A DNA stretch of 64,000 nt from Euborellia annulipes (lineage: Eukaryota; Arthropoda; Insecta; Dermaptera; Anisolabididae). The translations under genes were made by a program, and so were the position numbers. This document shows, one piece after another, positions 11,530 to 23,900 of the stretch. The notes below the pieces were generated by a model. That model was not told the origin of the DNA. It was given only the letters and a program-made list of their open reading frames with translations, and did not search any database. Every line of letters starts with the position of its first letter. Position 1 is the stretch's first letter. The stretch is taken from contig JAKCPI010016369.1 of the NCBI GenBank assembly GCA_023213315.1, positions 1-64,000 on the forward strand, read 5' to 3'.

Positions 11530-11690
11530 TTTTTTTCAAAAAAACACACTTTTTTTATTCACACTCGCACACATGCACACAGTCTTTTCGGCAACTTAGA
11601 CCATATAAGACTTTTACGATAACCGATATTATGAATATATATATTTTGGGGTCCAGGCATTCTTATTTAAGCCATTTGGGGAAAAAAAAT
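11530..11690 (-). mobile_element. SINE-A copy, truncated
   Basis: On the minus strand it carries the 3' body of SINE-A: the CCAGGCATTCTTATTTAAGC segment and the ACAGTCTTTTCGGC 3' part. The tRNA-like head is missing. Confidence 0.65.
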
Positions 11691-13510
11691 TATTATTACA
11701 ATCCAGTGTCTGCTTGAGGGTTTGTTTACATTCATAGAATACACAAATGGAAAGAATACCTAAATATTTTTCTATGGGAGAAATCGTAACTTTAGGAATT
11801 AATAACTCAAAAAGTTATACGAATTTCGGGATGAAAATAATTTTCCTGTAATCCCTAGAAGGTCCTCTTTAAGCATAAAAAATTTCGATTCAAAATTCCA
11901 GAAGTTGCCCAAATAGGGCTTGATAGACAGACGCACATTAGCGAATTATATAAATAGAAGACAAGAGAGCAAAAAAAAGCCAAAAAAAGAAGAGACCAGA
12001 AGAAAATTAAATTTTCTATGAGCCTTCCCCCCTTTAATAAAAAATTATTAAAATTTGTTATTAGAACTTCAAATAATCCCTCCTACCGGGAAACCGCCCG
12101 CACTTTGTTGACTAATCTCTAGGATTCAACCTCTCCTCTCTCTTTTAAGAAACATTTAACTATATTTTTCATTATAAGGATATATACAATACATTTGTAC
12201 AGATAAAATAAATTAATTTTATGATATGTATTACTTGTTATTTATAAGAGATTGTATTCTTGCCTTCTCTGATAATATATTTCTGTGAGCTATCCACTTG
12301 CATAATAATAATCGATGACATTTGAAATTCTCTGACATACATCTCGTGCGTAGGTGTTTCAATTTACTTTAAGCGGCCCCCTTTATTGTGATTTACCTCT
12401 CACTGAATACTAATAAATTTTTTTCTGTCGCCTCCTTTATGAATAAGATGTTACGATGTTAAATAAGGGAAATGAGTATTTAAAAAAGTTTTCTCTAAAC
12501 AAACTAAATTTAATTTTTGTTTTCCTTTTTGACTGACCGAAATGTTGAGAAAGTATTATTCAATTAAAACTGTATTTTTAATAAACAGTAGTAGAAATTT
12601 TTTCATTTTTTTTAATTGAGATATTGAAATTTAATTGCTAAAATGTAATAGAATTAGAAATGCTAATATTTATTCTGATATTCTTATAAAAGAATATTTT
12701 GTATTTCCTTACATCCTAAGTAAAATAACATTATTTGCATAATTGTTATTTACTTTCTTGTAAGCATATGGTAATAAAATAAACATGAATAATGGAAAAT
12801 TAAAAATATCGTTATATAAACCTCATCTTAGCATTGGAAGTTGAGAGAAATAAACTGAGATATTTTAGCAAAAGCCGCCTCTAATATATAATCTATAGAC
12901 ATAATGACTGCGCAGTCTTCGACGGTCCACCGTAACATCTTATTCATAAGCTTGACTGATAGAAATTCTTCCAAAAATTATTTATTGCTACAAGCCTAGT
13001 TATTATGAAATGGGATTTATTTTGCCCTTGTTTAGGAAAGGAAATGAAAGTGTAATAATTATTTTAAAAATAAAATTTGCTCATGATTTTTTAGCATCTC
13101 TCATAATGAAGTATATGGATGTATTAATTTGAGAAAAATCTATTTTGTAGATGTTTTGGCCCAATGGCTTGTGACTAAACGGACGCAATAAAAAAAAAAA
13201 AATCATAAATTTCGCTGTTATGTTTATGATAATAAGTTAAAAGTTGAGAGTATAAACAATGTTATTTTCAAAAAGAAACACCATAATTTTGAAATAGTGA
13301 CAAACTGGACAACTTCAAACTTTGTTTTTGCTCTACTGGAAAATTGGAAAAATGAATTTATCTGCTTTTGGCAAACGGTCACTGAATTACATATATATGG
13401 TAGATATAGACATTTACAATTTGTATTTTTTGAGTGACCTGGTTGGTTTGCGAACAGTGCGAGATTAAAATGTTATTTAACATTTTTTGTAACTAATTTC
13501 TTATTCCCCT

Positions 13511-13690
13511 GCCCTCGGGGTTTGGTGTTAGCCTGCTAACCTTGTATACCAAAAGTTGCGGGTTCGGACCCCAGGCAGTCCTATGATTTTATTTAAGGTG
13601 GGGGGGGTTTTGGGGTTTGCATTTGGATACCAAATGGCTTAAATAGAAATGCCTGGACCCCCAATAGATATATTAAACATGCGAGTATCG
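13511..13690 (+). mobile_element. SINE-A copy, 3' truncated
   Basis: It starts GCCCTCGGGGTTTGG, keeps the B-box-like GGTTCGGACCC and the body GGCTTAAATAGAAATGCCTG, has a G-run insertion near 13599, and lacks the 3' tail. Confidence 0.7.
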
Positions 13691-14802
13691 TTTAATTTCT
13701 TATTGATTAATCTGTTAGCATGTCTCAACTTTGATAGAGTTGAAGCACCCTTCTTGTTAGTAAAACTTAACAATTCTGCCATGATGATAAGCATACCAGA
13801 TTTGAAGTTCTTGATAGTTTCTTATTCCACCGTTTGGCCCGTTTAGTCATGTTATGGATCTGTTTTCTTCCGTTTGTTAGATTTAATACTCGATGAAAAA
13901 ACTAAAAAAGATAAAAAAAAATCTGTTAAAATTTTGGAAAATTTGCTTTTCACTTAATAATTATCATTTTACAAAGTATACAAAGAGAAAATTATAATTA
14001 AAAAAAATATTAATTGAATGTTTCGTTAGTACAGTAATTCACAGTCCTTGGACACTTGAAGAATATTAATTTTTATATAATGCCAAGAGGCGGTGGCTCT
14101 TTCGCTTCCTCTCACTTATAATATGTATTGATCTTTGAATGATTTTTAATTTCTCCGTGATTATGAAAATTTCCTTTTCGATTAAAAAATTCGTCTAAAG
14201 CCCATGAAAACCCTCGCTGATGTTTTGGACCCGCACTTATGTAATCATAAAATTCCTAAACTACGTGAAAATGATAGGTATGAAATGAATAAGATAAATG
14301 GGAGGATCAAAAAAATATTTTTCGTAAGAATTATTGTGTAAATAATAGTATTTAGAAAAATTTAAATTTTAAAGATATTTTTTTATATTATTATACTGTA
14401 TGCCGGAAGACTTAAATATCATCATATACGTAATAGAATATAATCAAAGGTTGGATGAATATGCTATTATTTTTTTTTTCCTTTACGTTATTGCCGAAAA
14501 AATAGCATCTTCATCCAACTCATCACTCATATATTTGCTTATAAATAAGCAATAAAGGAAATTTTTGGTATGGTCGTGGAAACTTGATTCACTCAAGAGA
14601 GACAGATTTATGAAGACATTAAAATATTAATCATATGAAATGTATAATCGTCAAAGACATTAAATAGCTAAACAAGTTATTTCGAAAATTTGAACCTTGG
14701 CTAGAAGAAAAGAAACAAATGGTGGAGATTTTATAAAATTATAAAATAAGCAAATTTAGGCTAAGAGATGAGTGATGATAAATGTGAGTAGATGGCGACC
14801 AC

Positions 14803-14940
14803 CATGGGGGTAACTAGGGCCCCCCCTCCAGAAAGCTTCCTGCCCCAAGAAAAATTGAGAAAATATGGGGCTTTCCAGGCCTCGAGAAGGAAAGCTGGTC
14901 CCATGGACCCCCCCAGCCAAATTCTCTAGTTACGCCCATG
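14803..14940 (+). mobile_element. hAT-like MITE
   Basis: The ends CATGGGGGTAACTAG and CTAGTTACGCCCATG are inverted. Flanks GCGACCAC and GGGGCCAC agree at six of eight positions, so the target duplication has decayed. Confidence 0.6.
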
Positions 14941-15381
14941 GGGGCCACGAGCAGCTCGAACTGGGACAGGCAGTTCTCCTTTGTATGTCTGCCTCTTCCT
15001 TCTATATTTTCAATAGGCGTCAGACCGTGCGACCCAAAAAAAAGGTAAAATGGATTTAACGGCAGGATGAAAAATTTTGCCGCTCAGCGGATAATGAAGT
15101 TTCGCAAAAAAAAAATTTTTAGCAGGACGGCTAAAATTTTTGTCCCCTGCCAAGGAAATCATTAAATGATTTCCTTTTTAGGCACACAAAATTTTTGCCC
15201 ACCCTGCGGGAAAAAAATTTAGTTTCGTAAATTTTCCCTGCAGAAAATTTTTGAGTTCGCCCCCCCTCCCAAAAAAATAATTTATATATACGCCCCTGCT
15301 TGAAACTATAACCTACAGAAAATGTTTTGTTGAATTAGAATCTATCAAATTTCAACAATATACAATATATATACATAGAAG

Positions 15382-15609
15382 CAGTGGGGATTAATGAATT
15401 TGTCGGGGGGCGGGGTTTTTTTTTTTTATTTAAGGACTTTGTGGGCATCTATGGCCATTTAGACCCCTTTCCTATTTATTTAAATTGATTGGTAACAAAT
15501 TCAATTGAAATTAAAGCCCGGAAATCATAATTTCTTTAGATTACTAGTTTTTATAACATTGTGAATTTCTTCTCGGGGGGGATCGCCCCCCCCCTTTAAT
15601 CCGCCCCTG
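15382..15609 (+). mobile_element. hAT MITE carrying a SINE-B segment
   Basis: The ends CAGTGGGGATTAAT and TTTAATCCGCCCCTG are flanked by identical 8-bp duplications CATAGAAG (15374-15381 and 15610-15617). Inside, after a T-run, lies a SINE-B piece (GGCCATTTAGACCCC). The element at 62236-62656 has the same SINE piece at the same internal junction. Confidence 0.8.
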
Positions 15610-16237
15610 CATAGAAGATTGAGTGTTGTTAAATTGATAAAAGAAAATATTAAAAGTTGAAAAAGTCATTTAGGCAATAGATAGTATATTTTTTTATAAT
15701 ATATGAAATTCATTTAGAGAATCTAAATCTGTGGGTTTTTCGTTTACATATGGTTCAATGATTTGTGGTTACAACAGAAGAAAGTTGATCTTATTGATGA
15801 AACATGACTAGCATTTTTTTTTTTATTAAATTGAAATGAGGGCTAGATTTAATTAAAAAAAAATGTCAATTATAATTATATAAAACCAAATATTTTAAGA
15901 AATTTAGTTCGATGTTTTTCGAGAATAGTCACCTCAAAAGCTCAAAAATAAATAAATTCCTACTCCGTCACTACACCTTTGTTTTTCTTTTTTCCTTTAT
16001 CCGTTATCATTCTATGAATGAGTGAGTAACCTTGAGTAACGAGTAATCATTAATTTTAAAGAATTTCATGAGAAACTGCTCCTACTTAGCACACAGCTCT
16101 CAGCAAGTCCCCCACTCCCGCTTTAAAGAGTCAGTTAAGATACTTCTATTTGGACCCTTCAACTCTAGGGGTAAGATCCATACTCTAGAAGGAGAATTTG
16201 CGTCAAGCTGAACTCGATCGAGTCAATGCGTTTACAG

Positions 16238-16380
16238 GGGGGGGGGGGGAATTCCCCCCCCCCAAAAAAAAAATTTTTTTTTTTTTAAAAAAAAAAATAT
16301 TTAATATTAAATTTTTAAAAATAAAAAAAAAAATAGGGTGGGGGGGGCCCCCCATCCCCCCCCCCCCCCCCCCCCCCCTA
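16238..16380. repeat. Low-complexity homopolymer block
   Basis: Successive runs of G, C, A, T, G and C fill this stretch. It may be a decayed hAT element with its G and C runs expanded, or partly an assembly artefact. Confidence 0.6.
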
Positions 16381-16730
16381 TATTCGAGTTGTGTTAAAAC
16401 TTGAAATCCGTAATCCAGAGTTTATCCCAATTGCCTTAAAAGATATTAGAATCAAAATGAAAAATAAAGCAAAATATGTCACATCATTATTTACGGCAGG
16501 TTTGTAGTGAATGAAGAACTTCCTTCAAAGGTTAAAAGTCAACCATGCAAGACTGAAATTACTGAAGTGTCCGACAGAAACAATTGTATAAAATAAATGA
16601 ATAATAACGAAATATCTATCGATTGTATTTTGTGTTTGTTTTAATTCTTGAAATTGTAATGAAATTAACAAAAGGCAAGAAGAAATGCTATATAAAATTT
16701 AGGAAGTTGCAAGAGACCAAGGGCAGTTGA

Positions 16731-16840
16731 CAAGGGGGGGGGTAAAGGGGATAATTACCTTCTTGAGATTTGAAAAAAATGCTTGATCTTTTAGAATGTA
16801 TTTTTAATGTAAAATTTAAAACAATTTAATATTTTCAGGA
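16731..16840 (-). mobile_element. Fragment of the 3606-type hAT family
   Basis: On the minus strand this matches the 3' half of the family: CAAATCTC, GGTAATTA, CCCCTTTACC and the terminal CCTTG. The other half is absent. Confidence 0.55.
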
Positions 16841-17782
16841 TTTAAGTTGTAATAGATGACTGGTGCGCACAATAAAACTACCAGTTTCGGCCTACCAAGA
16901 GACCATCATCAGATCTGCAACAATCATTTATAACATGATTTATTACAAGTTAAATAATTTCTGCAAGAAAATATTAGTAGTTAGTAGAAATGCTATAGCT
17001 ATAAAAATTAAAACGAGTCAATTTCCGCATGTGGTCAAGAAGAAAAAAAAGGTTTTTTTCTTGATCCAATTTTTTTTTTTTTTTTATTACTTTTAGCAAT
17101 TTTCAAATTTTATCGCCTATTAGGGAAATTTTCTGGTGAGTGGGAGGGGCGATCCCTTATCCATTTTATAGGATGCTTACATCCCCACTTGATAATGAAA
17201 TATCGCATTGTAGCAATAGACCGGCATTCATTAAGTGATGGGTTCTTTTGTTAATAAATAAAGATTTAGCCAACAAAATGAAATTCTCTGTCGATGAGAG
17301 AATAGGATATAGTCTATATATTTTACTATTTGTTCTTGACCTAGTCTTGATCATGATTATGAAAATATAAAAAAAAAAAATTAATGCATATTTATTTATT
17401 AATGTAATATTAAGTATAATTTCAAAATATATTTTATATTAAGAAAAGCAAAGCAAAGTATTGTCTTTTTATCAATATAATGACAAAATTTAAAATTTAT
17501 GCTAAAATAAACAAATTTACGTAATATTGATTCTATTTCATAATTGAATGAATGACAAGCAAAGAAAAATAATTATTTTACTTTTTTTTTTAGTAAACTA
17601 GGGGTATGTGCGATAAATGGAAATGTGAATGCGGATGACTGGTTATGTGGATCTGCCCTAATGGCCCATCAAATTCCAATTCGAGAGGGGAAGGTCCTCT
17701 TAAGCCACTGCTCTTGCTGCCGATTTGTCTTTTGCTATAGTTGAAGGAGGGGGCACCTTTCGCAGCTACAACCGATGGCGAC

Positions 17783-17790
17783 TATATAAA
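17783..17790 (+). promoter_or_regulatory. TATA box of the cuticle protein gene
   Basis: TATATAAA lies 131 nt before the ATG. An Inr-like GCAGTC with A at 17818 is 35 nt downstream, giving a 5' UTR of about 96 nt. Confidence 0.7.
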
Positions 17791-17913
17791 CGAAAGGCAA
17801 AGTAAATGTCGAACCGCAGTCTTCTTGCGATTTTCTTCAGTGATATTTAAGAAGTGCAAGCCAGTGATATAGTGCAAAACAACAACAAGAAATAAAAAAT
17901 TAACAACACAAAA

Positions 17914-20900
17914 ATGGCAATGCTTTTCAAAATGGTAGGTCTATTTATTTTTTCTAAGATTAAGAAATAAATTAGCTCAATGAAAAATGTTCATTATTTT
18001 ATTAATTGAAAAAAAAATTATAAGGGATTGTACTAGCTAAATTCATTTTTTATTCAAAATAATTTTTGAATTTGGCAATTTTATGGTATTTTTTTATTTA
18101 AAATTTTATAATCAAATTAAATGTTTATTTATTTATTTCTACGAGTTACTTAAAGGATGAGAAAGAGCGTTAAAGCGCGTCACCTCTTCCTTAAGTTTAA
18201 AAACCATTAGAGATATAGGTATATATGAAAAACTAATTATTATTGATGACATTCCAAAATTTTGTTTGGGTGGGGGAGGGGGGAATCGAGATATCTAAAA
18301 ATTTTATATCAAATGAAGATGATTATAATTTTCTTTGGAAATTCCCTTGGGCCTTTCAATAACACAATTTCTAAAGATCTAAGTTCGAAAATTAAAATTT
18401 TAATAAAAGGAAAAAGTCAAAAAATTGGAGGAATTTTACAAATTTATAACTTATTTTTATTCCTATATAAAATTTTTTTTGGTGATACTTTGGATTTATA
18501 CGTATTAAAAATAATAAAAAAAAAAAAAAAAAACAAGGGCCTTCGAAGACTGCCGGGCACAGAAAATATTCTCATAAAAAAGAATATTAGACATGGGGGG
18601 GGGGGGAGGTATTTAGGATAGAAATCTAAAGAGCACGGTTCTCCCATTGGAGGAAGCTTCAAGTCTTGCTCAAGTTCAAGGATTTAACAAGAATAGTTAA
18701 TTAATTTCATTGAAAAAAAGCAAAGAGAAAAGCTTAAATATTAATGACTTATCAAAAAATTTTCATTTTAATATAATTTTTATTACTTAATTAATCATAT
18801 TAATTTTTATACTATAATTTAAGAGAAAATCATTTTGTTTTAATAAAATTAATTTAAGGGAAAGTAATATCTTTGAAGTTGAATTTTAACATTAATACGA
18901 TAAATATAAAAATATATTTATGAAAGTTAAATAAAAATAAGTAATTTTGTTCATCGGAGATAAAACAAAACAAAAAAAAACAATAGGGACATGATATTAA
19001 AAAAATAGAGCGAAAAACGAAGAGACAATATAAAAATAAAGTAGAAAGAGATTCCAGAGGAGAAAGAGAGAGGGGCTCAGGAAACGCAAGAGCGATTCCG
19101 AAAATGGAAGACCGCAGATGCCTCAAATAAAGGAAAAAAAAATCCTTTTTATTGAAAGTGTTTCAGATCATTTCTAAATTCATTAAATTAATAAAATCAT
19201 ACATTAGAAAATATTTTATCTCACTTTCTATATATATTACACATATATTTATTGATCCATTTGAGAAACTTCTCAATTAATGATTATAATAACTGGACTT
19301 TTTCCTTTAGACAGATTATTTTCATCTTTAAAAGAAATAAATATTAACAGGAACAGGTAGATGAAGGCAGCCAGCAAAGAACAAAAACTTTATTTAAATA
19401 TCGTCGACGGGAACGCATCGCTCCCATCTTCAGGACGATAACATTAACAATTTATCGTCCTGAAGATGGGAGCGATGCATTCCCGAAACGTCGACGATAT
19501 TTAAATGAAGTTTTTGCTCTTTGCTGGCTGCTTTCATCTACCTGTTCCTGTTGATTATCACTCAGCCATTAATTTCTTCTTTTCGAAATAAAATATTTTA
19601 AATTTATAAAATAAAAACGCGAGTGCGGAATGAACAGCCAAAAAACAGAGATGATGTACTCACTTATTTAGATTATCTCAAGAGATGAACATCCCATGGT
19701 TCACTTGCTTAAAAATGTGATTTGTTTAATATTTGTGGACATATGTAAACCGGTATTTTTGTTAAAGTCTCTTTCGGCATCCGTCCTTTCAGTAGTGGTC
19801 CCAGGGGGGAAGGGCGGAGGGGTCCGTCGTCTCCCTTTAGGCAGAAAAAAATTAATATTAAATTTCTTGAGTTGAATGGCTGTAGATATTCAATTAGAAG
19901 AAAGGGACAGGAGCCTTCACAAGAATAGCACCCAGATGAAATAAAAATGTTTATATTTTGTTTCCATCGTTTCGGATGCTAGTCGCACTCATCCTCAGAA
20001 CAATTTAGCTTGCTCTGAGGATGAGTGCGACTAGCCTGAACAAAATATAAAGCTTTTTATTTCACCCGGCTGCTGTTCCCGCAAAGGCTTCCGCCCCTTC
20101 TAATTAATATTATAAATTTAATCATAGAAATTCTTTAATTTGAATCCGAAACTAAACCATTATTAAACTTTTTTTTTTAATGTGGAGTAGTACTAATATA
20201 AATATTCAATAAAAATTCTTGGAAGATTATTGAGTTTGGTTCTGATGTAGTCGAAACAAGAATAACCGTATGTTAAATCCTACATAAAAAACATATTGTT
20301 TTATTCTTGTTTCGCCTATATCAGAACCAAACTCAATAATCTTCCAAGAATTTTTATTGAGCATTATTAAACTATCTAAGAGGATATAGAGATATTGATA
20401 CTTTATTGAAAATTTCAAGATATATATATATACTGAATATTGAAAAATTATAAATAAAAATTCTCCTCAGAATCAAAAAATAAAATAAAAAGATTCGAAA
20501 GCACTGAAATAGTAAGATTTTAGAATTTAACTAATCAAATGTGTGATTTATATTGGTTTATCGGGAATCGAACCCGCGGCCAAAGGACGTTTGGCCTTCC
20601 GATTCAATATAAATCTCATATTTTATTAGATAAATCCTTTATCCTCTTTAGAGAGGGGGGATATGAATAATAGAAAATTTTCTCAGGAAAATAGATATTA
20701 GATATTTTATGAATATATTTCCTCCAATTCATTCTGATGAGTAAAAGACGAGATATTCTATCATTTCCTTTAAAGTAATATTGTATTGTTTATCTTTTCT
20801 CGCCAAGTAAATAGTTTCACATGAAAAATTAGCTGATTGATTTTTTTTTATGACGTGAATAAATTATCCGCTTAAAAAAACTGGTTTCTAATATCTTGAG

Positions 20901-23900
20901 TATAGTTATTCTTTATTAAATTTGGAAGGTCACTGTCCACTTTCTCTGCAATAGCCTCAGGTTTCATTAGGATGTATAAAATATATGATAGCGGTAGTAC
21001 TTAAGATATCATTTTGAGGCAAAAATTTAAATTTAATGTTATAAAATTTCAAATTTTAGAGTTACACACGCATAATAATATAAATATATATAATTTACGA
21101 TATAAAAAAATGAAATGGCATTGTGAATTTAGCGTAAAAAATTAATGCATTTCTTGATTCCCAATATCTGATATTATAATCTGTTATGTTTCGGAAATCA
21201 GATATTGTCATGGTTTAGAATTATTAATTTTTTGCTAGTGAAAGTGTCATAATCACTACCTAGTCTTGTAATTTATCGATCCTAATTATATAAATTATTT
21301 GACCAGAACTATTTAATAAGATTGAAAAAAAAAAGTTTTATAAAATAAATGTCAAAATTAGTGATCTAACAAGTAAGATTAAATAAAATATTGAATATCG
21401 AAAATTTCTAAAAAAATATTAAATAAATTGAACAGGCTGAAGACATAGAAACAGACAAAAGATGACCATTTCGTTTTAAATAGGCAAGTCACATAGGACC
21501 AGAACAGACAAGACAAGATATGCAAAGAGATTTTGGGAAGATTAATCGAAATTATATCCATAATAAAATATGTAAAAAGTTCCACCTTTTGAATCAAAAT
21601 TTACATGCAAATCCCCATAGAGATTTAACATTGGCTCTATGGAAGGAAGTGCCGGAAAATGAATTTGAAAAACCTGAAATACTACATCAGTAAAGTGTAG
21701 GCCTAATTCAAACAATTTTCAGGCCAAAATGAGAATATACATTTTAAAGAGCATCTAAAAAATAAATGATTTATGAATTTTAAACAAAATCGTCAGAACA
21801 AATTTTGAGAAAATCGAAAAAAACTGAAAAATACAACAGTAAAGTGTATATCAAAAAATTTTACTGATATACTTTTTCAAGAGCATTTAAAAAATAATTG
21901 ATTTTTAAATTTTAATCAAAATTATTAAAGCCAATTTTGAGAATTGAAAAATCTGAAAAAGTACTTCTGTAAAGTACTAGTATTTTTTGGCCGATTTTGT
22001 TCAAAATCTTATTTTGTGTGCCCGGGAGGGTACCTAACTTAAATATAAAATTTCAATCCAGTAGCTCCTTCATGCTTAAAATCGTTACACACAGACTCCC
22101 GGACAGACCAATTTTTTGGACTCAGGGGACCTCAAAACATGTATATCCATCAAAATCTCGGCATCGAATTTTTGACATGATCTCATACTTTCTCTATATA
22201 TATTACATATATAGATAAAAGAAAGTAAAAATTGGTATTTGATTATTTGAAAAAAAAAAACAGCCTACTCTGGTGCATCTAGTAGATATAAATAAGCTTG
22301 TGTGCGATATTATATCTGGCTGGGGTCAGATTGTAAGCGACTATAGATCAAGAATTTTTTGGCTTGGTATTTATCAATCTTTGTTTAGTATTATAGTGCC
22401 GACTAAAATCGGTTTGTATCTTTTAAAATATTAAATAATATATTTTGATATTGATTTTTAAAAAATTTTGATCATAAATATTCCGAAAAATACATGTATA
22501 AAATTTGTTTCTTCTTGTTTAGTGTGCACTGGTCTGCTGTTTAGGGCCTAGCTTAACCCTAGGTCAGGTTTTTCCTTTCTCAAATCTTGGTCAATATATG
22601 GTGGATTCACAAAACCGAGAGGGAGTGGTCTCAATCACAGAAGCACCTTTAGATCATGAAGTATCAGCTGGAGAGAATATTTATATCACAAATGCGCCAC
22701 CTCAAGAAAATAGCAACACGGAAGAAGATCAGGCCAAATTGGAATTAAAAGTAGGATATTCTCTTTTTACTTTTTATTATATTTACTGAAAATAAATTTT
22801 TATTAAAAGGTAACTATCTCTTTTATACAAATTCTTACTATATAATTTTCTACTAATTTATATTCACAAACGTTTTCAAGATAATTATCTAAGCTTCATG
22901 CTAATACTCTTCGTGGCAAAATTAGGTAATTTATATTGGAGAATAATAAAAGGGCAGAGTATATTGTTCATCACTTGTGTAATATGATTTTATAATCTTT
23001 GTTTAAGGATCTATTCAAATTTTTATTTACATGAATATACTTCCTTAAATAATATTTTTATATTAATGTTTTGATTTAATAAAAGCGAAAGTTTTTTTTT
23101 TTTTTTTTTGTCCTTTTAATTATTTATTAAGTTTTGTTTTATTTATATAATAGTTGTGATGAATTAATGTTTTAGAAATCTGATTTGATGAGTCAAAGCA
23201 TGTAAAATTTTTGGCTCGTATGTCTTTTAATAAGTGAAAGTAACTTATACTGTACTTGTAATGTGATTTAACAGGCTCTCTCAGAGATTCTAGTCGCTCC
23301 AAAGAATGTCCCTGCCATTACTTATGGACCAGTGTATGCTGAGGCTCCATTAATCCCCGTGGCCTTGCCTCCCGTTCCTGAAGTTGTGTTACACCCTCCT
23401 CGGGCAGATAGTTATCAGTCCAATGAGCCTTTCCAAATCGACACAACTTCCGGCAAGCCACAGGATGAGGTCATTCTCAAGCCGGCCAAGGCACCTGGAG
23501 GCCAAGTAAGTACATTAATAATAAATATTATCAACAATTACTTTATATACATCTAAATTACTATTATTTATAAGAAATCTAAAAAATTGCAAAAACAATA
23601 TTGTTAGTTGAAGTCCTTGATTAATCAAGTAAAAAAAAAAAAGAATTAATTTCATTTTTTTTAATTAGCTCTCTTTCGTTTTTATAAATTATTCGTAATT
23701 AATTTAAAAAAAATCACAAAGAGAAATCATGCTTATTATTACTCAATTTAAATGTTAATTTTTTGACCTTAAAAATCATGCATTAATAAATGAAATTGTA
23801 TGAATACGTCTAATTTTCTTCAGAAATAAGTTGACCAAAAGTTTTTCCCTCTGTTTAGGTGAGCTATACGATGAAAGACAGAGTATTTATTAAATTTTTT

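Noticed and set aside
16198..16404. 68-codon frame with poly-Pro, Lys and Phe
   Set aside because: It is translation of homopolymer runs.
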